DNA from: Klebsormidium nitens
Lineage: Eukaryota > Streptophyta > Klebsormidiophyceae > Klebsormidiales > Klebsormidiaceae
DNA: 47,677 nucleotides
Assembly (NCBI GenBank): GCA_000708835.1
Contig: DF237595.1
Location: 1-47,677 of the forward strand
Direction: 5' to 3'
Positions 1-13,000 of the stretch are shown one piece after another. Positions within the stretch are counted from its first letter, which is position 1; each line of letters begins with the position of its first letter. The notes below the pieces were generated by a model. It saw nothing but the letters and a program-made list of their open reading frames with translations. It was not told the origin of the DNA and searched no databases. A program made the position numbers and the translations under genes.

Positions 1-1032
1 GTTCTAGACATCGAGGGGCAGCGTTCGACGAATACAACCTTTCGAACAGTTCTGTTTTCCTCCGGCCGACCCGGCATTGTGCTCGTCCGCATCCGTCCGC
101 CCTGTTTTACCCCGACCACCTACTACTAGTACTGTACTGTTTGACTAAAATCAAAATGGGCTAGGAGGGACACCGCCTAGCATTTTATGCATTTATTTTG
201 CTTTTTAACGGGGCGAAATGGTCTGCAAATCCTTGATTGGAATTTATTTTCAGTTCAGATTTTTGGGCAAGTCAAAATATATTTAATTGTTGCCCAACCG
301 GACAATTGGTACGGGTACATGCAAGTTACAACGTTTGCTGATGTTCCTCGGTAGAATAAACCGGGTAACAATTGTCGTACCGATTGACGTCGAAACTGCA
401 ACTTTTCTTGGTGCGTCGTCCCAATTACGGTAGTCGAACACTGCACACCTGACAGCAACCCATTAGGTGTGTAGGTACGTACCCCGAGACTCTGCCAGTG
501 CCAGTGGAGTCTGCCGGGAATCGGTCAGGTTTCTTCCAGCTGCAAAATGGCACCACTACTGTAGGCTGTACAGTGTACATAGTACATACATAGCTACCTA
601 TCCTCTCAGCTAGAGGCACACCTAAAATTTAGGCTACCGTAACACAAGACCCACTTGCAGGCGCGAGGAGAGAAGTGACTCGCCTGTTTGGAAGACGCAG
701 GGATGCCTAGCTGCCGCCTGCGCCACAAAATCTGCAAGGAGTAAAGTGGATCAGGTAAGAACGGAACGTCGCTGCTACTGGCATTCTCTCCTGGTTTGTC
801 CCTGTCTCATACACAAAAGGGACCAACGGTCTTTCTTTCAACAGCTGAGCGCTCCACCTTTCACTGGTTTGAGGAAAGTAGCTGGAGTCAAGTTGTAGGT
901 TCTGTAGGAGCTCTAAGAGCAAGATCTCTTGACTAGGAGCACCAGTGAAGGGTCACTTTGTGCGCTTCTCTCTGCACTGCTCCGACTGCTGCCAGACTAA
1001 CAGACAAGACAACGAGAGCTGGACACCACAAT
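1..1032. other. Upstream region and 5' leader of the NOS gene
   Basis: No coding region is supported here. Open frames on both strands are short and show no family motif. The stretch ends at the first good ATG of the NOS gene (1033), just after a pyrimidine-rich run near 960-1000 that could be leader sequence. I could not place a TATA box or a transcription start. Promoter function is inferred only from position. Confidence 0.4.
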
Positions 1033-4000
1033 ATGGGTATCTGTTCCGGACGGGGGCCTGCCGAAGCACTTTCAGAAAGTCATTCCAATGGCATGCCTGG
1101 TCTGGTTGCAGCGCCTGCCAGCATGGTGTCCGCTGAGCCCCACATGAACGGGACTTCCCCAGCTGTATCTGCAAAGAGTGTACACCCTGAGCCTCAAACA
1201 GCTCACATGGAGCAGCACCACAATCATGCAAATGGAGGAGCGCAGTTTGCCAACGTCTCAAAATGTCCATTTGCTCATGGCAGTGTGGGTGTCTTTCCGT
1301 ATCCAGGTGCGGCAATCCTTTCTGCCCCCTCAAATCTTTGTGTGAAAGTTTCAAGGTTGGACCATATGCTTAGCTCTTATTAGAGCCAAGGCATTACCAA
1401 CAGACTGAAGTGTAGTGGCTTTTATTCTTCAGAGCTAACTCAAGTATTGGACATTGACTTTGTCCAAAAGTTTTAGACTCTTCTGGATAATGCCTTCAGA
1501 TCCAAAGCTTGCTCAAGAAGTCCCCTGTTAAAGGCTTTTGAATGCTAATGTTGGGCTGCCCTCTTCGAAATCATACTCCTGTACACTTAAAAACACCTAC
1601 AAGATAAGTGACACTGGATCTCCGAAGAAGTAGACCTGACATCAGAAGCAGTTTGCAAATGCCAACCTTCCATGTCTTGCAGGATATGTCCATGGGAAGA
1701 ACCCAACCATCTGTCCCACGGGGTGCAAGCCTTCCCTTGACGTCGGCAAGAACGAGACCCCAAAGTAGAAGCTGATTCGTGAAGCAGTGGAGTATCAGGT
1801 ACACTGTCACAGAAGCATGAAACCCATGTGCGGTTGCCTGTGCTTGCTTGCCTATAACTGCAAAGATTAGGGCTGCCTAATTATGCATTACTGTCAGTTA
1901 GCTTTGCTGTGGGTCCTGAGGCTTCCACAATTTGAATGGCAGCAGCCTTGTTCATGAAAAAGATCTACAGTGAATTGGATATACGTCATTTGCACTCGCT
2001 GAGTGCTTCAGAGATGGCTATGCATGAAGCAGTCTGCTGGAAGAAATTGTCCTGCCAAAGCAGTTGTTCATTCAGCTCATCTTTAGCAATGAGTTCTGAG
2101 ATTGTCCATAGCTGACAGGGCCTTGGGCACGGGAACTAACCTGTGCTTTTCTTTCCGTGTACTGCAGGACCTCTTTCACAAGGAATTCCACTCCAGTCCG
2201 GAGGTCAAGGCTGCCAGGATCAAGGAGATTTTAGAGTCCATTGAGGCAACAGGGACGTATTCTCACACCTTTGACGAGCTGCAGCATGGTGAGCATTACA
2301 CTGTAAACCTTGTGGAGCAACACAATAGGCAACATACACGACATTGACTTTGAAGAGACTAGGCATTTGCACGCAAACTCCATAGAGATGTCTGATAGAC
2401 TGGTACAAAGGTCAGCATCTGTTTCCCTTAATTTAAAAACCGTCCTGCCTGAAAGGATTCAGAGCAAGTTTTCAGCATAATGCACAACACAGATACATTA
2501 GCTCAGAGTCAGCCTGGTGAATCTGGTGACATCATATGGAACTTTCTTTGAGAAAATCTTTGATCAAGCCAATGGGAAGCAGCAATTTCTGGCCTACTAT
2601 GTCAACGCACTTGCACCAGTCTCACCAAGAAAAAGCAGCTCTGCTCGAAAGATTGATTTCTATCCATTCCGAGCAATGGTAAGCCCCTGCTACGTAGAGG
2701 TCAGTCAATGACATGTACGCCGACTGCGTGTCTCAGATCAGTCATAGTTCAACATGGAGATTACTTCTGGGATCTTGCTTGAACCTGGCTTGAACCCTAA
2801 AAATATTCAGCTTATAAATGTGAGTGGCAGAAGCACCAGGTCAGTAAGAAAAGCTACCGCAAGGACTTGGGTTCAGTTGTGGCATTGATATATGGGTATT
2901 CTGGTCCCTGCTCTGAAAGGGCCATATCAACGTCAGGTTGACCCCTCCTTCACCCAACCAGCTACCGTTGTATCACTCTTCAGCAATCTGCTGCTTAATG
3001 CATCTCAAATCTCGTGCAGGGGCGCGAGTATCCTGGAGGAACGCCCCCAAGTGCTCCAACAGAAAGTTCTGGGACACCATTCAGTTGCGCGACAAGCGGC
3101 ATGTTACAACGGCTGAGGTGAGAGTTCGGGGTCAGGCCTCAAGCATCTAGAATTGGTGGTCATCTCGCAGTTTACGAGAGATAGATACTGCCACAGGTTG
3201 TTTCCTTTGTTGTCTCTCAGCTTTCTCTAGACTTGCAAGACGAGCTGGTTAGCCCTGCGCAACACTGGCAGAGAACAGTTCTCATTGCCACGGTTCGATC
3301 TGAACTCTGTCCGTCCACTGTTTTGTTTCAAGGCATGCACCAGGCCTGCTTGGAGATGCTTGAACTGGCTGGCAACTCTGGTGCTACTGAGCTTTTCATC
3401 TCAGTGTTCCCTCCTGAGCATCCGCTGACCAACGAGGGGGGCGCTCGAGTTTGGAACAATCAGCTGATGCGGTTTGCCGGTGAGACTAGTTACTCTACAG
3501 CATGCTGTTGGGGACTTCAAGCCAATTACCTCTGCTTCGAGCACTCAAATGTTAATATGTATGGTTGCAAAGCTGGTCTGGAAACAAACAGGGGTAAGCA
3601 AGGAGTTTTTGCCATTCTAGACTCGCAGAGTCGCTATTTTCACAGGAGATCAAGTAGAATGCCCTTTCCATTTTGAGGAAATGTCACCTCAAATGCCATT
3701 ATGTATCTTTTGCTCATTGCTTTCATGGACTGTCCAGATTTAGTTGCCGGTTTTGGCTGCAGACATCGCTGGAATTTGCTAGCCTGATCCTGCATCAGTT
3801 CTTTGACCAGTAGTACGGGGCAGGTATTGAGGTCGTTTTTGAGTTAAGATGGCGTAGGTTCCATTGAGCGTAAGTAGAAATAAGACTCGTGGGCTTCCTT
3901 GCGCCAAATGGCAGGGCTCGCAGCTGTGTTACAGGAGCACGGAAGCTTGATTTAGAGACCAGGCAAGTCGACTTGTTCAAGAGGCTCTAAAGTCAATGCA

Positions 4001-7000
4001 ACGGGTCCAGTCAAGAGGAAACGTCAGGGAGGAGGAAGCTGTGTTGCAAGACAGTGGGGATTCTCTTCTCTCGAAGCTGTCAAACACGTTTGCTGGCTCT
4101 GCCCAAGTGCAGTCTAATTGTCGTTCAGGATATCGGCAGACTGATATGAGCATCAAGGGGGACCCTGCGGAGGTGGCCTTCACGGAGATGCTTATCAGGA
4201 TGTTCGGATGGAAAGGACCAGGTACGGGATCTCTGGCACCCCTCCGGGGCCCTGCTATCGAAAGATAGCATGTTTCTGCCGATGTCTGCTTCTGGGGGTG
4301 ATTCTGGTCCGCTGTGATTTGCTGGAGATTCTTCGAAAGAGATATTCTACTGATCGAGTTCGCTCTAGCTCTAGAGTCCTCAGGCACGTTTCCGTACTTA
4401 TAGCACGGTGTGTATTGTAGTATATGTTGAGGCTGGCGAGCTCTAAAGAGTGGTATCAGGCGCTTCGGAGAAGCGAAAAGGGTCTAGCTAAATTAAACCC
4501 AAAACCCCGCACCTTCTCCGGATTCCAACTTCCTCACGTCCCACTCTTCCGTTCCTTCGTGAAATCGCTAATCCCTTTGCGGCCTGGAGAGTACCTTTTC
4601 TTAACGGGCTTCTGCTTCCGGATAAACTGCGCCAGGTCAGATCTCGCTCGTTTGCGAGTCCCTTCGTGCGCGCACAGCACATATCGGGTGCATGGACTGC
4701 TCTGTCTCAATAATCCACCAGTTCGTTAATCTCTGAAGTTACACGCTTGGAGCCTTTTTCATCCCTCTTCTGCAGGCACGGACTTCGACATTCTTCCCCT
4801 GGTCCTGCAGCCCAGCCCGACAGACGAGCCCAAGATGTTCTCGATCCCCCCCCAGTACATCCCGGAGGTGCGCTTCTTGCACCCCCAGCACACGTGGTTC
4901 GCCAGCCTGGGCCTCAAATGGTACGGCATCCCCTGCGTCTCCAACATGCGCATGCGCCTCGGGGGGCTCCTCTACACGGGCGTCCCCTTCACCGGCTGGT
5001 AAGTCGTCTGTTCCGGTGTCGCTGGCAGCGGAACCGATCGAAGGCGTTTTGGTGGATGCTCGAGGCTTGTCCAAGGCGTAGCTAGCTTAGATCCAGAGGA
5101 GTCTTGTCACGCGTCCTTGCCGGTGCCGTCGAAAGCCATTGCTTGCCATCGCCCCGCTCTGGAAGCGAAGAACAGACGGTTTGTCTTCCTTTCTGCCTGG
5201 TGTCGGTCAATAAATGTTTTAGACAACAAACTGGGGAGTGCCGTGATGTGAACACATTTCCATTGTTTCTTTTCCCCCAAGAGCACCAAAAGCTTACTCA
5301 AAAGCGTACTTACTGGCCTACTTGGATCCTGCCTCTAGACCAAGACAGCCTGAGCTTGATATGATCGTTATGCTTCAAAGTGCTAAGAAACTGCCTCAGA
5401 GGACACTTCTCTGCCTTTTAATTCCGGCTTGACAGGCGGGATGCTTCCCCCTTCCCTTAGACGGCATCAAGAACTTCATTTTTTGTGCACGCCTTTCAGG
5501 TATGCCGACGTTGAGATCTTGCGCAATCTGAGCGACGAGTCTCGCTACAACAAGCTGTCACTTATTGCCGAACGCCTGGGCTACAATACGTCAGAGAACA
5601 GCAACCTGTGGAAGGATGCGGCTCTCCTTGTCTTGAACCAGGTACGTTGTGAAAGATTGAATCTTTCTGCTAGAGTGCTTCGGTGTTTCGGTCCCAACTT
5701 CCTGATGAGGCTTGAGTTGGAAGAAGATCCAAGCATCAACAAAGTTCTGGGCTAATAGACTGCTATTACGTCAACCAAGAGAAAGCCAACTGCGATTCAG
5801 CGCACCCTTGATTCGACAATTACCTCGGCGTCAAAGCATGGCTCTTTTCACTAAAGCTCAGTACGATTTGTTAGGATGATCAGCATCACTCTTACTATCG
5901 TGCTCGGTGTGCTTCGAGGGGTTTCTGAACTCCCTTGGGATATTTGGTGTGATTGTAGTAAAACTTGAGTTTTGTAACACCTGACCGATCCGTCTCGTGA
6001 TACTTTCGCAGCCTCTTGAAGATGCAAACTTCGGCAAAACGTTCCGGTAGGACTGTGAGAGCCGTGTGCTGTTCCTCCTCACCGTTGAGCCTCTTGCCCT
6101 ATAGATTCTGGCCATTGTCCTCTGATTTTGCCAGTGACTGAGAGCCTTTCTTCTCTTACAGGCGATTGTCTACAGCTTCCAAGAGGCAGCATTGGGCATC
6201 GCGGACCACCACACGCTGATGGAACAGTTTTGGGTTTGGCAAGCGGTGCGTGAATCGGTTTGCCGCCTCTTCATGTGCATGATTGAGCCGCCTCTCCCCC
6301 TGCAAAGTTGATCTATCGTTTCTAGAGCTGCTCTTGCCTTCTGACGTTCTCAAGGTGCGGACGAAAACTTCAATTGTTCGGTTTTGATGGCTTCATTCTA
6401 CGATCGGAAGAATCAAGAACTTTCTCTCAGTCCTGAGCCATGGGGCCTTCCTTCGAAACATTCAGAGATTATCTTGTTCGGACACTTGGATCGCCAAGAA
6501 AAAGCAGAAAACCATGAAGGACAGGTCGATAGCCGAATTGTACCTTTTAGGAGTAGGCTGCCATGTTGCCCCGCTTTCCCAAAAGAAAACAGCCTTTGTG
6601 ATCTTTCTGGCCCTCAACTCTCTAACAGTCGGATTGGTTGAACGAGCAGAGGTGAATTTCGGACAACCTGTCTATAATTCCGTGCCTTTGTAGGCCTTGT
6701 TCGCAAATTCCGAAGCCTGAGCCCGCTCAAGGATCGATACCTCGGCCTTCTCCTTTGCTTGCAGGAAGAGAAGGCGAAGCGCGGCTACGTGTCCGTCAAC
6801 TGGAAGTGGGTCATTCCGCCGGTCGCCTCTAGCACCAGCCGCTGCTATTTAGGGCTCAGCAAGACGACGGAATATACGCTGCAGCCCGCGTATGTCGGGG
6901 GCCCCGGTTGGCTGAACTTTGCGAAAGCGCACTTCGGGCCAAACTTCGACCGGTCCCCCGGGGGCTTCAACCCAGGGGTGCTCAACCCGTACGTCATCAA

Positions 7001-7058
7001 AATGCTCGCGTGGATCAAGATGCATACCGCAAAGCCGAGGCCGCGCCTGCTCATCCTC
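1033..7058 (+). other. NOS oxygenase (haem) domain, exons 1-9
   Basis: About 484 codons up to the TAA. The N terminus starts MGICSG, a possible N-myristoylation/S-acylation signal, followed by a low-complexity His/Ala/Ser-rich leader with no CxxxxC zinc-cluster motif. Exon 3 carries WRNAPKC, whose Cys (codon 3052-3054) is the proximal haem thiolate of all NOS. Exons 4-8 follow the family closely: [67 protein letters not shown] and VYSFQ. In place of the Arg-binding Glu after WKD there is Val (5630-5632). Exon 9 has WKWVIPP but not the usual PVFHQEM segment of the pterin/dimer region, so that part is diverged. Its last part, before the FMN domain, is the calmodulin-linker position and is poor in basic residues. 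Confidence 0.9.
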
Positions 7059-10000
7059 TAATCCACCGTCACCGGGACCGCACAGGCGTACGCCTCTCAA
7101 GTAAGACGTGTGACGCGACTAACCAGCTTTCTTTACCCGCTTTACCTGATCGGGGACAACTTCGAAGGTCTTTCGCTGGCTGTTGTTGATGATGTGCAGC
7201 CTTTGGAGCGATACGAGCAAGCGAAGTCAGAGGACTGCATACAGGGTCCCCTAGACTATAGGGCACGCCGTCACATGCATAGCTTGACAGCGTGCCATAT
7301 CGCGACGTTTCACAGCATGGGTGGTCGACTGGGTCCGCAAAGTGGTTCCCAAGCGTGTGCCTGAGCGCCTCTGGTCTGAACGCACACCGCCTGCACCACT
7401 GCAGCTCCTCTCGAGAGCAAAGCGTATCCTTTCATCCCGCTCGACTGCTGCTCAGTCCCGGCCTGCCGCTTCCTCTCAAAACAATCCTTACAAATGTGCC
7501 GGTTCAATGTAACGAAGAAGACTCTGACTCGCCCTGACCTGGCATGCGTCGCCTGGAAAGTAGCAGAATGGACTTCGTTGTTCTAGTCCTGCCCTCAATG
7601 CTCTGAGTTTAATGCTGCTTCTATGCTTTTCGATGCATTGAGTTATGAGCGCGTTGAACCTTTAGCATTCGACTTCAAAGCAGGTAGACCAGAGGGCTGA
7701 TCCCTCGCACCCGCACCGAGCCAAACCCGCCACCACCTGTTCCATTCCTGTCGACTGAGCTTACAGTCGACTGACAGATGGGCTGATAGTTGACTGAACC
7801 GACTAATGCTTCTTCGTGCAGCTGGCCGGTCTCACGAAGGACCCTTTCAAGGTGCAAGTCCTGAGCGTCAAGGAATATGAGGACGCCAAGTTCAACGCCT
7901 CTGACGTCATCATACTTGTGACGTCGACATACGGGTCCGGGGCGCCCCCCGCCACGGCCACCAGGTGATTCATATGCCGCAATACCAAACTGTGATAGAA
8001 GCGTCCCCTTGACTAACTACTGGTGATTTGAGCCCCAGAAACTGCGCCACTCGATTTTAGCCGCTTCGATCATAAAAGTGTTGAAATGAAGTTGCCCAGG
8101 AGGTATCCTCTTCTCGAAGGTAGTTCCGATCTCTCATATCCACTGCGATAAGAGATTTGGGAAAGCGGCCACTTCTTTAACCGATGACGTCTTGCCACGT
8201 GCCAGGCTGAGAGTCTGTCAGAACATTCGACACCAATAGGCCCAGTTTTACACAGGCCTTTGTGATCCTTCACGCCTTTCACAGTTGGAAAGGTCAGATC
8301 TTTACCAGACCAAACGGTTCCTGAATCATTTGACGAAGGGTCCGCCCCTCAATCATCTGCAAAGCCGATGAATTCAAGTTTCTCTGCCGTATCTTGTACA
8401 ACTTGAAAATAGGCCTTCAGTGCTTTATACTGACGCTCTTGTTTCGCTCACGAAGGTTCTTGTCTTGGCTGAGCCTGCAAGGCGACGACCCCAAGTCTCC
8501 TCTCAAAGGCAAGGCGTTTGGCGTGTTCGGACTTGGGAGCAGCTGCTACCCTCGGTTCTGCGCAGCGGCCAGCCTGATGCACACCCTCATGCTCGCAGCA
8601 GGTACAGTCTAACGGAGAAATCCACGGTCCCCTTGCAACTCCTCTCTAGTCTGATTCGAGGGATCTATCCTCTAAGCCGTCCAGCTTGGTGGATTTTTGC
8701 CACTTTAGAAATCTTTCCTTTCCGAGAAAGTTAACTAAGAGGCAATACTTCTGTCCGACAATAGCTGTTTGTCAATTCGTTGCCTTTCCTGCGGAGACGA
8801 GCGGCATTCTGCGGGGTTGGTCAACCCTGAGGTCCAGAACGGAATACGGCTCTCCATTGCGCTTCTCGGTGTGTGTCAGACGTCGAGTTCTGCGGCCTTT
8901 CGGGATGTTTCATCAACGACCTGCGATGCTTCCTTTGACGATGCTGGTCTCGGTCTTGTTTTCTTCGTTGCCCTTCCTCAAAGGACTTTGTTAGAATCTG
9001 GGCGCATCCTGTGAAGGCTTGCCAGCTGGTCTCGACTCTTTCTCCGACGACTTGAATCTCGTTCTTGGTCGTGGAAACAGGGGGAAATCCTATCGCTCCG
9101 GTTGGGAAGGCGACCAGCTTGGGGGCCGCGAAACTGCGTTCCGTGAGTGGCTTGGAGACGCGTTCCGTGGGGTTGCCACCGAGCAGGTATGCCTACCTTT
9201 CTTCTACCTGGCGGAAAGGATGCGTTCTCATGATTCGAAGCGGGTTTGGATTCTGGCTGCGCGTGCACTTCAATCGCTCCTTCTCATAGTGAATCTGGAA
9301 CGTCGGAGATAAGTGATTTCGATTGAACCCTATGGCAAGCGGTCCCTCTATCCCTGCCAGAAGTGGAGGGCCTTTTCCAAAAAGTTGAAATAGGACATCC
9401 TCTCTTTGGAATGCAAAGTCTCATAACATGATCCCTTCCTGCATCCGAACCCGCAAACCTGATTCCGTATTGACGTCAAGAGCGCCGGTCCTGCAGCCTG
9501 GAATACGAGAGGCCTGCGAAGGCGTGCAGACGAACCTGAAGACTCTCATGGGTGGAGACGCTGGCTTCGTCGCCCGCTACGGGCTCGTCGTCCTCTCAGG
9601 TGAGTTTCGCTCGTTCTTTCAGCAGTTTTCAAAGCGCTAAGAGGAACTTTGGCATCCCTTTGAAAAGACGTAGCCCAAACCTCATCGATCCTGAGAATTG
9701 GTATTGAGCAAGAGCCGAACACGGAGTTGCCCCTTCATCGTAGCCTTTAGCCGGTATCGCTCAGACAAGACTTGCATTCTGCACCTTTTTGGCGCCGCTA
9801 TGCTGACCGCTTTTGTGCGCGCGCAGGCATCAAGAAGCTCGCGGAGGATGTGAAAGTCCTCAAGGGGCCGGTCCTGGAGGCCAAGCCGCTCTTCGACAGT
9901 ACCGATGGACGCGCGACCACGCTCGTGCGGATTGACATCTCGTCGGAGCCGCTTGCCATCTACGAGCCAGGTTTGGAGCCCTTTCCGATTTCTCGTCGTT

Positions 10001-13000
10001 GTTCAATTATTCCAGGGCTTGTTAGTGTGTGAGCTCAATTTTTCCAGTTAACAAGAGTCCCCTGCCCGTTTCTATCTCACTGCATCTCTAACCTGTGATG
10101 ATCGTTTCTTCCTAATCAGACTAACAGGGTCTCAAGTGTCGTCTTGATCTGTCTGGGGTAGTGCTTCTTCTTGAAATAGTTGCTGAATGCGAGCCTCAGC
10201 AGAGGCATTGAGTGATGTCATCGGAGTAACGATTCTGAGCTGGACGGATGAGGGACAGGTGCTCGCACGTCTAGCGGGGGGTTTGAAGAAGACTTTAGGA
10301 CATGGACTTGACCGACTCGAGTTCAGTAGCTGAATATACTCTCCGTCGCTCGTCGAGCTTCCGCGGCTGACGTGAGGAAGAATGCAGTGCGCAAGCTTTC
10401 TAAAGAATGTTGGCTGCAAACTTGTCCGCTGATCCGTTCCGTTGAGCTCCCGCTCCAAATTGACCTGGTCAGCTTGATTGGTTCTACTACACTTATCGGT
10501 CTTGCAACAGCGAACGCGTGATCTTCGAAAACATTTTTGCAGCTTCATGAGTCTCCAGACGAGCTTGAATTTAGATGTTCCCTTTCATTTTGAGTCGATC
10601 ATCCAACCCTTTCAACACAATACTTTGACGGGCGCCCTGACATGATTGTAGCGGGTGCATCTACGACAACCGAGGCTTCAACCTTTAGTCGCCTTTCTTT
10701 CCACTGTAGCCGCCTTCCGATGCAAATTTTCACCCCCCTCTTGTTCCAGGCGACCACATCGCCGTCGCGCCTTGCAACCTTGCCCTGGGATCCCGCCTGG
10801 ACGAGGTCGCCGACCACTTGGAGCTCAGCCTCGATACCGTCTTCGACCTAGAAATTCTGGTCAACAGCGATGACCCGGACGTGGAGGACCCCAAGAAGAT
10901 TTTCCCGCTGCCCAACTCGCTCCGCACGATCCTGACCAACCACGTGGCGCTCCAGGACGAGGTCAACTTCCGGGCCGTGCTGCCGCTCTCGATGGTACGT
11001 GTGGCATCTGTAACTTCGCGTGTGAACATTTGTGATTCACACTAATTAGGTTCTGTTGGAGGACAGATCATTGAAGTACCTTCAATGATTTTGCGTCAGA
11101 TTTCTTGTCCAAGTCCGGTCGGATGGGAGTGTGTTCCGTTTGGGCTCGCTGCAGATTCTTCTCAAGGGATATAAAGGTAGGCCAAGATAATAACAAGCTT
11201 CGACTAATACCAAAGCCTAACCCAAAAAAAGACGTGCTCCGCGCCCATACCCACCCTTACTACCAGACTAACCCTGCCCGTCCCATTGCCGTTACCTTAT
11301 TATCATCCGCTTATCATTATCTTTATTGAGTTTAGGCTAAGCAGCGGTAGGTGATGCATCCCGGAGTTGTTCCTTCCGACCACCGTGGCCGTCGATTATG
11401 TGTAGAACAGGGAGCACGGCCGCCGCCCAGTGAGCGGGTTCAGAAGTTGCTTTACACGCCTCCATCAGCTGTGGATCCAATAAATGTCCAGTCGGACCCT
11501 CGTCTTGAAGTAGAAGAAAGTCAGACGCATTGAATTGAATTCTGCAGTATGCCAAGGGTGCGGACGAAGAAGAGCTGACTGCGCTCGGCGGTGATGAAAA
11601 GCAGTTCCAGGCCTGGCAGGCGGAAGAGCACCTCAGGTCAGTACTCGAACTGGCTCAGCTTGTTTCCGCATTTACTCTAGCTCGTGCCATAAGCATGCCT
11701 GTCTTTCTCAATCTCCGCACGAGTCATTCTGGAAAAACATAGAACATGCTTCGGTCGTTGGTTGTCCACAGAGAGCTTCAATCACCTAAGAAGCCGCCAC
11801 AGTCGATTTCTTGAGCGGCATCTCTGCCTGCGACGATGCCGCCATCCGCCCTGCCCGCATCGATCGCTGCAAAAAACCCGTTCAAACCTTTCCAAAAGCC
11901 CTGGTGTCAAGTCAAAGCCTTCCCCCTATGTTCACGCGTATGCTCTGCGGATGCTGATCCCGCTTACAATGTTGATGGCACAGGTGGGTCGACATTTTCG
12001 ACCGCTTCCCAACGCTGTCCAGGAAGCTCCCCGTCGAGGTGCTGCTTCAGATCGCGCCGTCCATCCACCCCCGCTACTACAGCATTGCGAGCAGCATGCT
12101 GGCAAGCCCGGGAGAGGTGAGCAGTTACTGCGTACTGATCGAAACCACTTTTCTCGTAAGTTTGAGACAGATTAAGCTAAGTACGTGGCGTAACATAGAT
12201 TTTCAAGCACGAAAGCCGATTGTAGGTGCTTCTTTTAAGGTGACTGGTTTAGGTAGCTGGAGACAGCATGCTTTTTTTTGGAAGGGGTCAGAAAGTTGTA
12301 GGCGTTGAAAGCAGCTAGAGATCGTTGCGTCGTTTGTTGCTGAGGATTGCTGGAGGACGTATTTCCGGAACTTTTCTTTGCCTTCGTTCCTCAAGATTCG
12401 TCTTCCTCCAAAAACACCTAACCCTTCGCCTCTCCGTCAAGTGATGTTTCAGCTCTTAGCCTCCCACACGCGGCAATTAGCAGTGCTTCCCGCTAATTTC
12501 CGCTTTGATTTTCTCCACGTATCACGCAAGAAGGTTGGCCAACAGTGCTACTTCTTCTCCTACATATGAGTTCCCTCTCGAGGTACTTTTGCCGGTGTCA
12601 TGTCACGCTGAACACCCCGTCAGGCCACGATCACAATATCCTCAGCTTTTATATCGAAGAAAATACATATAAGCCGAGATAATAATAAGTTGAAACCGTC
12701 CTGGGACGGGTAGGGTTAGATTGGTGGTTGGGGTGGGTGTGGGTGCGGAGCAGGTATCCTTTTGGATTAGGGTGTTTTTATTAGCCGGAGCTTTCAATTA
12801 TCCTGGCTTATAATTGTCTATCTTGAGATTTATGAGTTGTCGGGCTACGGGGAATCCACCATTTTTCACGTGTTCCCAGGTTCACGTCGTAGTGGGCGCT
12901 CTCTCGTACACTCTGCCCAACGGCAAGCAGCGCTTCGGCCAGTGCTCCAACTACCTCACGCAGCACGTCAAAGCTGGGGACATCGTCCGCTACAAGCTGA

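Noticed and set aside
2517..2711. Open frame in NOS intron 2 that looks exon-like
   Set aside because: Exon 2 (phase 1 at 2288) joins exon 3 (3020) directly in phase and gives the expected family sequence, so no extra exon is needed.
6989..7085. Possible intron (GTACGT ... ACAG) that would remove the TAA in NOS exon 9
   Set aside because: The phases do not match, and it would delete the FMN phosphate loop.
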